Positions 7,347-16,029 of a stretch of 64,000 nt of DNA are shown here, piece by piece. The notes below the pieces were generated by a model. That model had not been told where the DNA came from and searched no databases. It was given only the letters and a program-made list of their open reading frames with translations. The position numbers were made by a program, and so were the translations under genes. Where the stretch lies: NCBI GenBank assembly GCA_964602415.1, contig CAZRQL010000013.1:20564-84563 (forward strand), in the 5' to 3' direction. This stretch comes from CAZRQL01 sp964602415. Its GTDB lineage: Bacteria > Bacteroidota > Bacteroidia > Cytophagales > Flammeovirgaceae. The stretch's first letter is position 1. Each line of letters begins with the position of its first letter.

Positions 7347-8795
7347 ATGAGTAGCGAAAGCCTTAGTATTAAGGCGTTTAAAGGAATTCTGTGGAATATT
7401 TTTGGTAGTACTACCAGCCAAATTATTGGCTTGACTATGGGGGTGATTCTTGCTCGTTTGATTGCTCCTGAGTCTTATGGGTTGATTGCCATGGCTTCGG
7501 TAGTTATTGGTATTACTTCGGTTTTTGTTGATGCAGGGTTTTCAACGGCTTTAATCCAAAAAACAGAGGTTTCCCAAAATGATTTCAGTACGGTTTTTTG
7601 GTTTAACCTGCTGGTTTCTTTTGTGGTGTACGGAGTAATTTTTGTAATAGCCCCCTGGGTGGAATTGTATTTTAAAACCGATGGGCTCACAGAAGTAATT
7701 CGTTGGCTCTCTATATCAATTATTATCAATGGCCTTATTATTGTCCAACGCCAACAATTGTCGAAAAAATTAAAATTTAAGGTAATTAATTTGCTCAATA
7801 CCCTGGCTGGTTTGGTTTCGGGGGCCTTAGGTATTAGCCTTGCATTGCTCGATTACGGGGTATGGGCACTGGTGGCTCAACATTTATCAGTGGCTTTTTT
7901 TAGCGGTTTATTTATTTTTACGTATAACAGGTGGCTACCTTCATGGGTTTTTGACCGCCAATCGTTTCTTTTTATGTGGGGCTATGGGAGTAAACTCTTT
8001 GCCAGCGGGATTATCATCGCTATTTTTGAAAATATTTATCCTATCATCGTGGGACGATTTTTCTCTGCGGCCAGTCTGGCTTATTACAGCCGTGCCGAAT
8101 ACTACCAACAAATGATTTCTCGAAACCTGACAATTGTAGTTCGTAGTGTTTCATTTCTCAGCACTGCTCAAATTCAAGATGACCACCAACGAATGAAAAA
8201 CGCCTATCGCAAAATGATTAGTATGGTGATAATGTTTAATGCTCCGGCTATGCTTGGTTTGTCAGTGATAGCCCATTCGTTGATTATAGTTTTGATTACT
8301 GATAAATGGCTACCTACTGTACCTTACCTTCAATGGTTGTGTTTTTCGGGATTGTTGTATCCTTTGCAAGCGATTAATCTAAATATTGTTTTGGTAAAGG
8401 GAAGATCTGATATTTTTCTTAGATTAGAAATAATAAAAAAAATTATGATTGTATTATCTATTTTTATCGGATTACCATGGGGAGTAATGGGTTTGGTAAT
8501 CGGTATTGTAATAGTGAGTTTTCTATCTTATTTAATAGATACAACATATTCGATTTATCTAATAGGATATCGCTTTGAGGAACAAATAAGAGATATTTTA
8601 CCCTACATAGGTTTGGCTGTTTTTATGGCAATTGTAGTAAGTAGTGTAAATTATTTTATAGTATGGCCATTAACTTGGCAACTTTTATTACAGTTGGGAG
8701 TAGGAGTCATCATTTATTTTGGAGGTTGCCATTTTTTTCGCTTAGAGGCATGGAAAGTTTTTAAGGAAATGATATTCAATGTTTCGAGAAAATAA
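7347..8795 (+). CDS. Polysaccharide flippase (Wzx/WzxC-type, MOP superfamily)
   Basis: A 482-aa protein with about twelve to fourteen hydrophobic helices, resembling O-antigen/exopolysaccharide flippases that move lipid-linked glycan units across the inner membrane. The N-terminal half carries the family pattern (GILWNIFGS, APESYGLIAMASV, FVDAGFSTALIQK). It heads the rightward glycan gene set. The first about 1,030 bases have base use like the housekeeping neighbours, while the last about 400 are clearly more AT-rich, like the genes that follow; this suggests a recombination junction inside the gene. The transported glycan is unknown. Confidence 0.85.
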   Translation: MSSESLSIKAFKGILWNIFGSTTSQIIGLTMGVILARLIAPESYGLIAMASVVIGITSVFVDAGFSTALIQKTEVSQNDFSTVFWFNLLVSFVVYGVIFVIAPWVELYFKTDGLTEVIRWLSISIIINGLIIVQRQQLSKKLKFKVINLLNTLAGLVSGALGISLALLDYGVWALVAQHLSVAFFSGLFIFTYNRWLPSWVFDRQSFLFMWGYGSKLFASGIIIAIFENIYPIIVGRFFSAASLAYYSRAEYYQQMISRNLTIVVRSVSFLSTAQIQDDHQRMKNAYRKMISMVIMFNAPAMLGLSVIAHSLIIVLITDKWLPTVPYLQWLCFSGLLYPLQAINLNIVLVKGRSDIFLRLEIIKKIMIVLSIFIGLPWGVMGLVIGIVIVSFLSYLIDTTYSIYLIGYRFEEQIRDILPYIGLAVFMAIVVSSVNYFIVWPLTWQLLLQLGVGVIIYFGGCHFFRLEAWKVFKEMIFNVSRK

Positions 8796-8840
8796 ATACT
8801 TATTGCATTACAATAAAAAATCATGGTATATTATGCCTGT

Positions 8841-8848
8841 TACTTTTG
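8841..8848 (+). promoter_or_regulatory. Possible -7 box before the FkbM region
   Basis: TACTTTTG fits TAnnTTTG and lies 76 bases before the first ATG of the methyltransferase. No TTG is found at the correct upstream distance, and the region is AT-rich, so a chance match is possible. Confidence 0.25.
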
Positions 8849-8924
8849 TATATTAAATCCATAATTATTAAATAAATAACTTTCGGTAAAATAGTTTTTA
8901 TTTCTTGTAAGTAAAAAAAACACA

Positions 8925-9221
8925 ATGATTCGTAATTATTTAAACAGGATTTTAAAATTTTCTTCATCTGAAATTTATAATATTTTAAAATATTCCATTG
9001 GAAATATTTTGATAAATTCAGTACCAAAGTCAGTTGTCTCCACGTATGAAATTTTGAAAGAGTTAGAAAAAAGTGGAATTTACACAGAAAAAATAGGAGA
9101 TTATTTATTGGTTCATTATCCGATTCAGTTAAAAGAATATAAATATATCTTAAAAGACATTCATCAGACTGTAAGGTTTTTGAACAAATTTTGCTTAAAA
9201 AAGAATACTATTCAATTATAA
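8925..9221 (+). pseudogene. FkbM-family methyltransferase, N-terminal part (frame-broken)
   Basis: This 98-codon frame encodes the N-terminal segment of the FkbM methyltransferase that continues in another frame from about 9182. Up to residue 85 (ending in TVRF) it reads as family-like upstream sequence; the last 13 codons are out of frame. Adding one T to the T5 run at 9177-9181 joins it to the downstream frame as FFEQI followed by the linker of the methyltransferase, giving a single product of about 294 aa, a usual length for the family. The broken state could be a real mutation, a sequencing error in a homopolymer, or slippage. Confidence 0.65.
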
Positions 9222-9808
9222 AATTGTTTGAAAAATTAAAAATAGAACCACAAGTTATGATTGATGCGGGTGCAAATATTGGCTTGACATCAATGTATTT
9301 TTCAGCGCACTATCCAAACTGTAAAATTATCGCCTTAGAACCTGTTCAGTCAACTTTCATTCGTTTGAAACATAATATAGTTGAAAATAAGTTAAATAAT
9401 TTTATACTTCTTGAAAAAGGTTTATGGAAAACAACAACTAAACTTAGCTTAGATACAAATTTCAGAGATAAACTCGATTGGTCTTTTAGACTTACTGAAA
9501 ATCAATCTGCTTCTTCGAGTATGATTGATTCTGTATCTATAAATGATATAATTAAAGATTTTAATATTAATTTAATTGATTTTCTTAAAATTGATATTGA
9601 AGGCGGAGAAGTTGAAGTCTTTGCTGATAATGCTGATACTGAATGGCTTGAAAAAGTAAAGATTATTGCTATTGAGATACATGACGAGTTTGATTGTAGG
9701 GAGCAGATAGAAGATATCCTAAAATCAAAAAAATTTCACCTTATGTATAGTGGAGAACTAACTATTGCTATAAATAATAAATTAACAAATGAAAATAGAG
9801 AAATTTAA
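9191..9808 (+). CDS. FkbM-family SAM-dependent methyltransferase, C-terminal (catalytic) part
   Basis: Encodes the catalytic domain of an FkbM-type methyltransferase, a family that usually O-methylates sugars or polyketides. The SAM-binding motif I is DAGANIGLTS, followed by the acidic residue of IALEP; a second core motif is FLKIDIEGGE. The frame starts only at a TTG, while the family-like sequence continues upstream into the 8925-9221 frame across a T5 run, so this is best read as the second half of one frameshifted gene. If expressed alone it would start at the TTG (9191) or at an internal ATG (9257). Its last 20 bases overlap the acyltransferase gene. Base composition is very AT-rich, as in its neighbours. 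Confidence 0.75.
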   Translation: MLKKEYYSIIKLFEKLKIEPQVMIDAGANIGLTSMYFSAHYPNCKIIALEPVQSTFIRLKHNIVENKLNNFILLEKGLWKTTTKLSLDTNFRDKLDWSFRLTENQSASSSMIDSVSINDIIKDFNINLIDFLKIDIEGGEVEVFADNADTEWLEKVKIIAIEIHDEFDCREQIEDILKSKKFHLMYSGELTIAINNKLTNENREI

Positions 9809-10889
9809 AAACCTTGACAGTATTAGAACAATAGCTTTTTTTTCTACATTTTTGGCTCATAGTTTTGATACAAACTCTTACGAAGTAAAAATTACAAATT
9901 TTTATAAGTTTGTCGAATCTTTAAGAGCTGTATTTAGTTTTGGAGTACCAATATTTTTTGTCCTAAGCGGTTTTTTAATCACTTATTTGATTATTGCTGA
10001 GTATGAGCAAAAATCATTTTTTAGTATAAAGAATTTCTATATCAGAAGAGTCTTACGTATTTGGCCGCCTTATTACTTGGTTCTTATCATTGGTTTTGTA
10101 TTTTTTCCTATTTTCAGAAGTATTTTTTTAAAATTACCTTATTCTGAAACTGCCAACCCTTGGATGTATCTCTTTTTTCTCGGAAATTTTGATCAAATAA
10201 TAAAAAACACCTTGCCAATAGGTGTTGGTCTTGGCGTTACTTGGTCTATTTCGGTAGAAGAGCAATTCTATCTCTTTTGGCCTTTAATTTTCTTATTTTT
10301 AAAAGGGAAAAGATTTATTTATGGAATAACTATTTTGTTTATTATATCTGTTATTCTTACATTTATCTTCTATTTTCCTGCCAAACATACCATATTTTGT
10401 GTCATATATTTATCTACGGGCGGAATGCTTGCATACTTACATGCCTATTATAGCGAGCTAAGTAAAAAACTTACATCTATTAATGGAGTTATTTTTTTAT
10501 CTGTCTTATTGATTTGTTTCTTTATTATGAGGTATCATAAGTCAATTCCATATAGCATTTCACCTCTTGCATATATAGTCATTTCTTTCCTTGTAGGTTA
10601 TATTATTTTATTCCAGATACAATGCAAAAATACTTATAATATAAGCAATATACCCGGACTTGAATATTGGGGTAAATATACCTACGGCCTTTATCTGTAT
10701 CATACCATCTGCAATTTTATAATATTTACGATTGTAAAATATTTAAATATCTATGAATTAGTCGGTTTTTTTTGGGGGGATATGTTGTTAAGACCTATAT
10801 CAAGTTTTATTCTTTCATTCATTTTAAGTTATTATTCATATCAGTATTTCGAATTATTTTTTCTAAAATTAAAAAATAATTTTAAATAA
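9789..10889 (+). CDS. Acyltransferase family 3 membrane protein (OafA/YrhL-like)
   Basis: A 366-aa polytopic membrane protein with about ten hydrophobic helices, resembling acyltransferase-3 enzymes that O-acetylate or otherwise acylate surface sugars at the inner membrane. Typical features are the N-terminal LDSIRTIAFFSTFLAHSF, with the conserved His of the first helix, then FFVLSGFLITYLI, the RRVLRIWPPYY loop, and TWSISVEEQFYLFWP. It overlaps the end of the FkbM gene by 20 bases and is followed after 3 bases by the DUF6625 gene, so it is part of a tightly packed operon. The acyl group and acceptor sugar are unknown. Confidence 0.88.
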   Translation: MKIEKFKNLDSIRTIAFFSTFLAHSFDTNSYEVKITNFYKFVESLRAVFSFGVPIFFVLSGFLITYLIIAEYEQKSFFSIKNFYIRRVLRIWPPYYLVLIIGFVFFPIFRSIFLKLPYSETANPWMYLFFLGNFDQIIKNTLPIGVGLGVTWSISVEEQFYLFWPLIFLFLKGKRFIYGITILFIISVILTFIFYFPAKHTIFCVIYLSTGGMLAYLHAYYSELSKKLTSINGVIFLSVLLICFFIMRYHKSIPYSISPLAYIVISFLVGYIILFQIQCKNTYNISNIPGLEYWGKYTYGLYLYHTICNFIIFTIVKYLNIYELVGFFWGDMLLRPISSFILSFILSYYSYQYFELFFLKLKNNFK

Positions 10890-10892
10890 TTT

Positions 10893-11810
10893 ATGCTTAA
10901 AATAATTATATTTATTCCTTATTTTGGTCGTTGGCCTGAATGGATTGATCTTTTTTTCGATTCTGCACAACGAAATCCTACTATTGACTTTTTAATCTAT
11001 ACGGATTGCGATACTGAGAAATTTTCTTTCCCGAATGTTTTTTTTCGTAAAATATCTTTTTCCTCATACATTCAGGAAGTAAATCAAAAATTGGACTTCA
11101 GTTTTAATCCCCCGAATGCTTATAAGATTTGCGACCTTAGACCCTTGTTTGGTTATCTTCATCAAGAAGAATTTAGAGGATATGATTTTTATGGCTGGTG
11201 TGATATAGATTTAGTTTTTGGTGATATTCGTAAATTTTATACTAATGAAATGTTGCTAAAATATGATGTATTATCAACTCATAATGATAGAATATCAGGA
11301 CATTTTGCTTTATTTCGCAATATAAATAAAAACCGAATGATATTCAAAAAAATATACCATTGGAGAGAGTCTTTGCAAAATCCCAAATTTGTAGGTATTG
11401 ATGAATATGGAATAACCCGTGCATACACGGATACCATTTTTGACAAAATAAATGATAAATTTAAGTTGTCAATTAATAATATTTTTATCGATAGATTAAA
11501 GAAAAGAAAAATAAGAAAGATTCTTTTCAAAGAGCAATATACAACACCATTTTTGCCCAAACCATGGATAGATGGTACATTGAATAGCCAGCAGCCAGAT
11601 GTTTGGTACTATGAAAGGGGTGTAATTACTAACAACAGAGATTTGCGACGAAATTTTATTTATTTACATTTTATGAATTTTAAATCGAGTCAATGGAGGC
11701 ACGATGGTACTCAAGCTCCTTGGGAAAGCCTATCTAAAATTTATTATCTCAATCATGAAGATTTAGAAAAAAAAATCATTATTTCACCTAAAGGAATATA
11801 CACAGAATAA
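10893..11810 (+). CDS. DUF6625 family protein, probable glycosyltransferase
   Basis: A 305-aa soluble protein matching my recollection of the DUF6625 family found in capsule and O-antigen loci: an N-terminal IPYFGRWPEW motif, the IYTDCD segment, YKICDLRPLFGYL, a DxD-like DIDLVFGD that could hold a metal-nucleotide sugar, and STHNDRISGHFALFRN. It looks like a GT-A fold glycosyltransferase, but donor, acceptor and activity are not established. The final TAA overlaps the ATG of the C5-epimerase gene by one base (TAATG), implying coupled translation. Strongly AT-rich. Confidence 0.72.
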   Translation: MLKIIIFIPYFGRWPEWIDLFFDSAQRNPTIDFLIYTDCDTEKFSFPNVFFRKISFSSYIQEVNQKLDFSFNPPNAYKICDLRPLFGYLHQEEFRGYDFYGWCDIDLVFGDIRKFYTNEMLLKYDVLSTHNDRISGHFALFRNINKNRMIFKKIYHWRESLQNPKFVGIDEYGITRAYTDTIFDKINDKFKLSINNIFIDRLKKRKIRKILFKEQYTTPFLPKPWIDGTLNSQQPDVWYYERGVITNNRDLRRNFIYLHFMNFKSSQWRHDGTQAPWESLSKIYYLNHEDLEKKIIISPKGIYTE

Positions 11811-12742
11811 TGAAAGAAGAAAGTAAAGATATTACCCTATCGTTGGGCGATGTGTCTTGGAAAATGCAACTTGATAAGTATTATATTGACATGCGCCCCT
11901 CTTTAGTTCACTACCATAACAATATTTATGACGGAAAATTTGATGAAAACGGTGTACCAATGATTGGATTAGGTAATGGTCAATATAATTATTTCCCAAT
12001 TAATGTTGCACAATATGGGTTTATGATTCATGCTGACTATATAGACAAAAAAGATGAAAAACTGTTGCTTTTATTAAAAAACTGCCTTGCAGTGTTGGAA
12101 AACCTAAAAATAGAAGATAAAAATACAGCGGTATGGTGGCATCAACATTATGAAATAAAATATAAAATTGAGCCTCCATGGGCTTCTGCTATGGCTCAAG
12201 GAGAGGTGATATCGTTTTATCTGAGAATGTATCAAATCTTAAACGATAAAAATTTATTGGATACAGCGCAAAAGGCATACCGTTTTATGCAAGATGCAAA
12301 ATCGCCAAAATCTGTAAGGATATATGACGAAAAAGGAGATTTATGGTTTGAAGAGTACCCCTCTAAGCCACCTTCTTATGTTTTAAATGGTTTTATCTAT
12401 GCTCTTTGGGGATTGATAGACTTGTATCGAGTAACCAACGATGAAACGATTAAAAAAGACATAGATGCTTGTGTTAAAACTTTGAAAAACAATCTACATA
12501 AATTCGACTCCGGTTATTGGTCATATTACGATTTACAAAAAAAAGAATTGGTTCGTTATTATTATCAAAAAAACGTTCATGTTCCACAATTGGAAGTACT
12601 TCACATACTTTTTAGTGATGAACTATTTAAAAAGTATTTAATTCGTTGGAAAAATTATGTCAATCCTGTAAATTATGTTTTTGTGCAATTGATGTATCGT
12701 ATCAAGCCACGTTTGAAAAAAATTTACAAATGGATAAATTAA
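11810..12742 (+). CDS. D-glucuronyl C5-epimerase-like protein
   Basis: A 310-aa protein resembling the C-terminal catalytic domain of heparin/heparosan glucuronyl C5-epimerases, which convert D-glucuronate to L-iduronate within a polymer. Recognisable blocks are PPWASAMAQGE, WFEEYPSKPPSYVLNGFIYALWGL, here followed by DLYR, and a C-terminal tyrosine-rich SGYWSYYDL and RYYYQKNVHVPQLE, in the same order as in the eukaryotic enzyme. No signal peptide is evident, so it would act in the cytoplasm, on a nucleotide- or lipid-linked substrate, unless exported otherwise. It sits between a DUF6625 protein (one-base overlap) and a GT4 glycosyltransferase (13-base overlap). This suggests a uronate-containing surface glycan. 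Confidence 0.75.
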   Translation: MKEESKDITLSLGDVSWKMQLDKYYIDMRPSLVHYHNNIYDGKFDENGVPMIGLGNGQYNYFPINVAQYGFMIHADYIDKKDEKLLLLLKNCLAVLENLKIEDKNTAVWWHQHYEIKYKIEPPWASAMAQGEVISFYLRMYQILNDKNLLDTAQKAYRFMQDAKSPKSVRIYDEKGDLWFEEYPSKPPSYVLNGFIYALWGLIDLYRVTNDETIKKDIDACVKTLKNNLHKFDSGYWSYYDLQKKELVRYYYQKNVHVPQLEVLHILFSDELFKKYLIRWKNYVNPVNYVFVQLMYRIKPRLKKIYKWIN

Positions 12743-13866
12743 GAATTTTATTTTTAATAACCGATCTTGGAAAAGGAGGTGCTGAACGTTATTTGGTTGA
12801 TTTATGCAACTATTTATTGAAAAAAGATGATATTGAATTTGTTATTGGTTCTTTATATGATAATAATCAATATAAGAATGAAACAGCTTCTTTCAATATT
12901 GTCAATTTGAACTATCAAACTTTCTCATTTTTTAAGAAAAATGAAAGCATACCACTTAAAAAACTAATTAATCAGTTTGAGCCACATATTATTCACACGC
13001 ATCGTTTTTTGGGAGAATTTTTATCTTCGCTGGAAATCAGAAAAAATATCTTGTACGTCTGCCATGGACACGATAATATGGAGCAACTTGCTAATTTTCG
13101 GTTCAGTTATTTATTCTCCAAAAAAAAAATCGTTCAATGGGCTGAAAAACAATATTTGATACTTCGCAAATATTCAAAAGTTAGTACTCATATAATAGCC
13201 AATTCAAAGCACACATACGACTTTTACATAAGAAATCTTTCAAGAAAGCCATTGAAAACTAAAATCCATTTAGTTTATTATGGATTTAATTTTGAAAAAT
13301 TTAAATTTCAACAACACCAAAGATTAAACACACCTTTGCGTCTTATCAATGTAGGGAGCTTTCAAACTAAAAAGAACCAGCAGTTTTTGATAGATGTAGG
13401 TGTTGAACTTCAAAAGCGTAAAATCCCTTTTATTATGGAATTAGCAGGTCATGGTGAATTGTACGAAAAAGTGAAAAATAAAGTAATTGAGCACAAACTG
13501 GAAAATCAGATTTTTATGCCCGGTATCATTCATGATATTCAAGATAAATATAAAGAAAGTGATATTTATATTCATAGTGCTCGATATGAACCATTTGGAT
13601 TGGTCTTTTTAGAAGCGATGGCATCCGGCTTACCTGTTGTTTCGCTTAACGGTAAAGGCAACGAATGTATAATAGAAAATGGGAAAAACGGGTTTATGAT
13701 TGATAATGAAGATGCAGTATTATTTGTTGATAAAATAGAATTATTAATAAATAACCCATCTCTATACAGTTCAATAAGTCAATACTGTATTGATTATGCT
13801 TCAAGTTTTACTATGGAAAATCATTTCAATAAATTAAAAGAAATTTATGGTTTGGCTAAACGCTAA
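12730..13866 (+). CDS. Glycosyltransferase family 4 protein
   Basis: A 378-aa GT-B fold glycosyltransferase. The start is taken at MDKLRILFL, whose ATG overlaps the end of the C5-epimerase gene; the frame extends further up but without family-like sequence. The N-terminal domain has the acceptor-side signature TDLGKGGAERYLVDL, and the C-terminal domain has the donor-binding EPFGLVFLEAMASGLPVV with the conserved glutamates. Likely adds a hexose or uronate during glycan repeat synthesis in the cytoplasm. The gene ends two bases before the oppositely oriented GT4 gene, with no terminator hairpin visible between them. Confidence 0.9.
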   Translation: MDKLRILFLITDLGKGGAERYLVDLCNYLLKKDDIEFVIGSLYDNNQYKNETASFNIVNLNYQTFSFFKKNESIPLKKLINQFEPHIIHTHRFLGEFLSSLEIRKNILYVCHGHDNMEQLANFRFSYLFSKKKIVQWAEKQYLILRKYSKVSTHIIANSKHTYDFYIRNLSRKPLKTKIHLVYYGFNFEKFKFQQHQRLNTPLRLINVGSFQTKKNQQFLIDVGVELQKRKIPFIMELAGHGELYEKVKNKVIEHKLENQIFMPGIIHDIQDKYKESDIYIHSARYEPFGLVFLEAMASGLPVVSLNGKGNECIIENGKNGFMIDNEDAVLFVDKIELLINNPSLYSSISQYCIDYASSFTMENHFNKLKEIYGLAKR

Positions 13867-13868
13867 TT

Positions 13869-15092
13869 TTACAATAAAAGCCATTTTGCACAAAAATCAT
13901 TGTAATTTTTATCTGCATCATATAAATCCCTCCATGTAAGATAGGCTTTGTCTCTCTTCTTTAAATAAATTTTTTGTTTAAATATCTCAAAAATAATCTC
14001 TGCCAATTCTTCAGCAGAAAATCCAGACTTTAATAACCAGCCGTTTTCATTATTTACAATTTCGGGAATACCGCCTACTGATGGTGCTATTACAGGTATT
14101 CCCAGACTCATCGCCTCCATGATAGAAACAGGGATTCCCTCGCTCAGGCTGGCGTTGATAAAAATATGTGGTGTGTATTTGCGGTAAACTGTTATTACTT
14201 CTTGATTGGAAATATTACCGGTGAGAATAACAGTAGTCGTTGGAGTGAGTGAAGAAATGAATTCTTCAACCTTGTTTTTTTCTTTTCCATCACCAATATG
14301 AACCCACCGAATGGGAATTTTGCCGTCTAATAATTTCACAACTTGGGCAATAATATCTACTCTTTTGAGAGGTATTAAAGAGGAACAACTTGCAATAGTA
14401 AAAATGGAATTTTTAGTATAATCTAAAGGATATTGCTTTTGGACACCTAATCGGCTTAGAAAAAAGTTAGATGTATTAACTTTCCATGTTTGCTGAGCGT
14501 ATTCGATACCTGCTTGTGAAATAGAAAATACGGCATCCAAAGAATGACTGATTAAGTGGCGATAAGGCAGGTAATTGAAAGCACTACGCTCGAAAAAAAC
14601 ATCCCATCCATGAATTCTACAAATACATTTCAAAGAGGGTTTTTCTCTTTTTATTAAACTCAAGGCAATAGCAGCGTCATCGCACCAATAGCTGTACAAA
14701 ATTGTGTTTTCCTCTTCTTGCGTGGGAATAGCGGTTTCTATTTTCGATTTCATCTTTAGGGCATGTTGCAATGAAATTAAAAGGGTGGTTATTATTCCTC
14801 TTGTGATAGGTTTTTGATATATCTTTTGAATTATTTGTATTTCTTTCCGGCATAAGAGATGAAAGATTCGCAATAAGGAGTACAATTTATTCCATTTGGA
14901 TAGTGTACGCGGTAGTTGATAAACTTCACAATTGGGAGGTAATTGGCGAATGTTTTGTGTCTCAGTTGCATTTGAAAAGATAATAATTTTTTCTATCTGT
15001 TTTGCTAAATAAATAATTTCTGTTTCTAAAAAAGGTTCACCTTTTCCATACGGAAACTCCGCAGTGATAAGAATGAGATTTTTGTATTTCAT
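13869..15092 (-). CDS. Glycosyltransferase family 4 protein
   Basis: A 407-aa GT-B fold glycosyltransferase on the strand opposite the rest of the glycan set. The N-terminus (FPYGKGEPFLETEI) and the central HGWDVFFERS are typical of a GT4 subgroup in Bacteroidota exopolysaccharide loci. The donor-site motif is SLSEGIPVSIMEAMSLGIPVI followed by GGIPEIV. Donor and acceptor are unknown. It is convergent with the rightward GT4 gene and has the same AT-rich composition, so it belongs to the same acquired segment. The MORN-protein gene ends 49 bases upstream on the same strand. Confidence 0.9.
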   Translation of the reverse strand: MKYKNLILITAEFPYGKGEPFLETEIIYLAKQIEKIIIFSNATETQNIRQLPPNCEVYQLPRTLSKWNKLYSLLRIFHLLCRKEIQIIQKIYQKPITRGIITTLLISLQHALKMKSKIETAIPTQEEENTILYSYWCDDAAIALSLIKREKPSLKCICRIHGWDVFFERSAFNYLPYRHLISHSLDAVFSISQAGIEYAQQTWKVNTSNFFLSRLGVQKQYPLDYTKNSIFTIASCSSLIPLKRVDIIAQVVKLLDGKIPIRWVHIGDGKEKNKVEEFISSLTPTTTVILTGNISNQEVITVYRKYTPHIFINASLSEGIPVSIMEAMSLGIPVIAPSVGGIPEIVNNENGWLLKSGFSAEELAEIIFEIFKQKIYLKKRDKAYLTWRDLYDADKNYNDFCAKWLLL

Positions 15093-15141
15093 TTTTTATT
15101 TAAAAAACGGTTTTCAGTTTAGTGTTACAACAAAGACATAG

Positions 15142-16029
15142 CTACTCTGCCCCATTGCTGCGTTTGACATCATTGACTTTCAATTTTCCGGCACTCCAAG
15201 TCCCTTTTACTGATTTCCCATTGGGGCTGATGATTTCGCCGCTGCCGTCCATTAGGTCATCTTTCCAGTTTCCTTTATACACTTCTCCTGAATGGTAGTA
15301 ATAAACCCCATATCCATTTCTCAAATCGTTTTCAAAGTATCCTTCATAAACAGACCCGTCCTTATAAATATGTTTCCCCATACCAGAGCGAAGATTTCCT
15401 TTCCACTCTCCAACATAATACCCTTTGCCCTCATAAAGTCCTACGCCAAAACCACTTGGAATTTTATTAGATACCCTGCCGTAAAAGAATATTTTATTCC
15501 CTTTAGGTGAAATAAGAGTTAAAGAATCTATGGCATTATCTGCTAAATCTACTTTAACTTTTCCTAATTCAATTAATATGGAATCTAATTTGTTTGTTTG
15601 AATTTCCTTATCTGTCTCTAAAATCTGAAGTTTGGTCTCGTAAACAATTTCTTTTACTTTGAGATTTTCTATATTGCTTGCAAATTCTTTTATTTGATCT
15701 TTTTGACTTATAGTTTGCTTTTTAAGATTATTATTTTCTGTTAAATATGATTGCAGTAAGTTTTCTACAGTAGAAGATAAACTTTTATTTTCATTAAAAA
15801 TAGAAATACTGCTGTCATATTTGCTTAATACTTTTATCAATTCACTTTCCAGTTTTTGATATCTATTCAATAAAAGACTGTCAGCAACAAGCTTTTCCTT
15901 TTTTAAGGTAAATTCCTTTTTTATTGATTTTAAACCTTGTAATTGATTAAAAAGATAAGATGTTATACCCGACAATATTAGAGTTAATAAGACCAGTACT
16001 ATTGCAGCCGTATTTTTATATTTATTCAT
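15142..16029 (-). CDS. Membrane-anchored coiled-coil protein with MORN repeats
   Basis: A 295-aa protein with one N-terminal transmembrane helix (about residues 7-30), a long lysine/glutamate/leucine-rich coiled coil (about 32-165), and a C-terminal beta-hairpin repeat region (about 170-280) made of five to six MORN-type units (GxGxYxGxWK/YEGYFENDLRNGYG). The topology suggests a rod projecting from the inner membrane into the periplasm. The role is unknown; MORN repeats usually bind lipid or protein partners. Its ATG overlaps the stop of the DUF2490 gene (TAATG), so the two are translationally coupled. AT-rich. Confidence 0.75.
   Translation of the reverse strand: MNKYKNTAAIVLVLLTLILSGITSYLFNQLQGLKSIKKEFTLKKEKLVADSLLLNRYQKLESELIKVLSKYDSSISIFNENKSLSSTVENLLQSYLTENNNLKKQTISQKDQIKEFASNIENLKVKEIVYETKLQILETDKEIQTNKLDSILIELGKVKVDLADNAIDSLTLISPKGNKIFFYGRVSNKIPSGFGVGLYEGKGYYVGEWKGNLRSGMGKHIYKDGSVYEGYFENDLRNGYGVYYYHSGEVYKGNWKDDLMDGSGEIISPNGKSVKGTWSAGKLKVNDVKRSNGAE

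Noticed and set aside
9177..9181. Classical phase-variable homopolymer tract
   Set aside because: Five T is too short for the usual slipped-strand switching; sequencing error or fixed mutation is at least as likely, so no phase-variation call is made.
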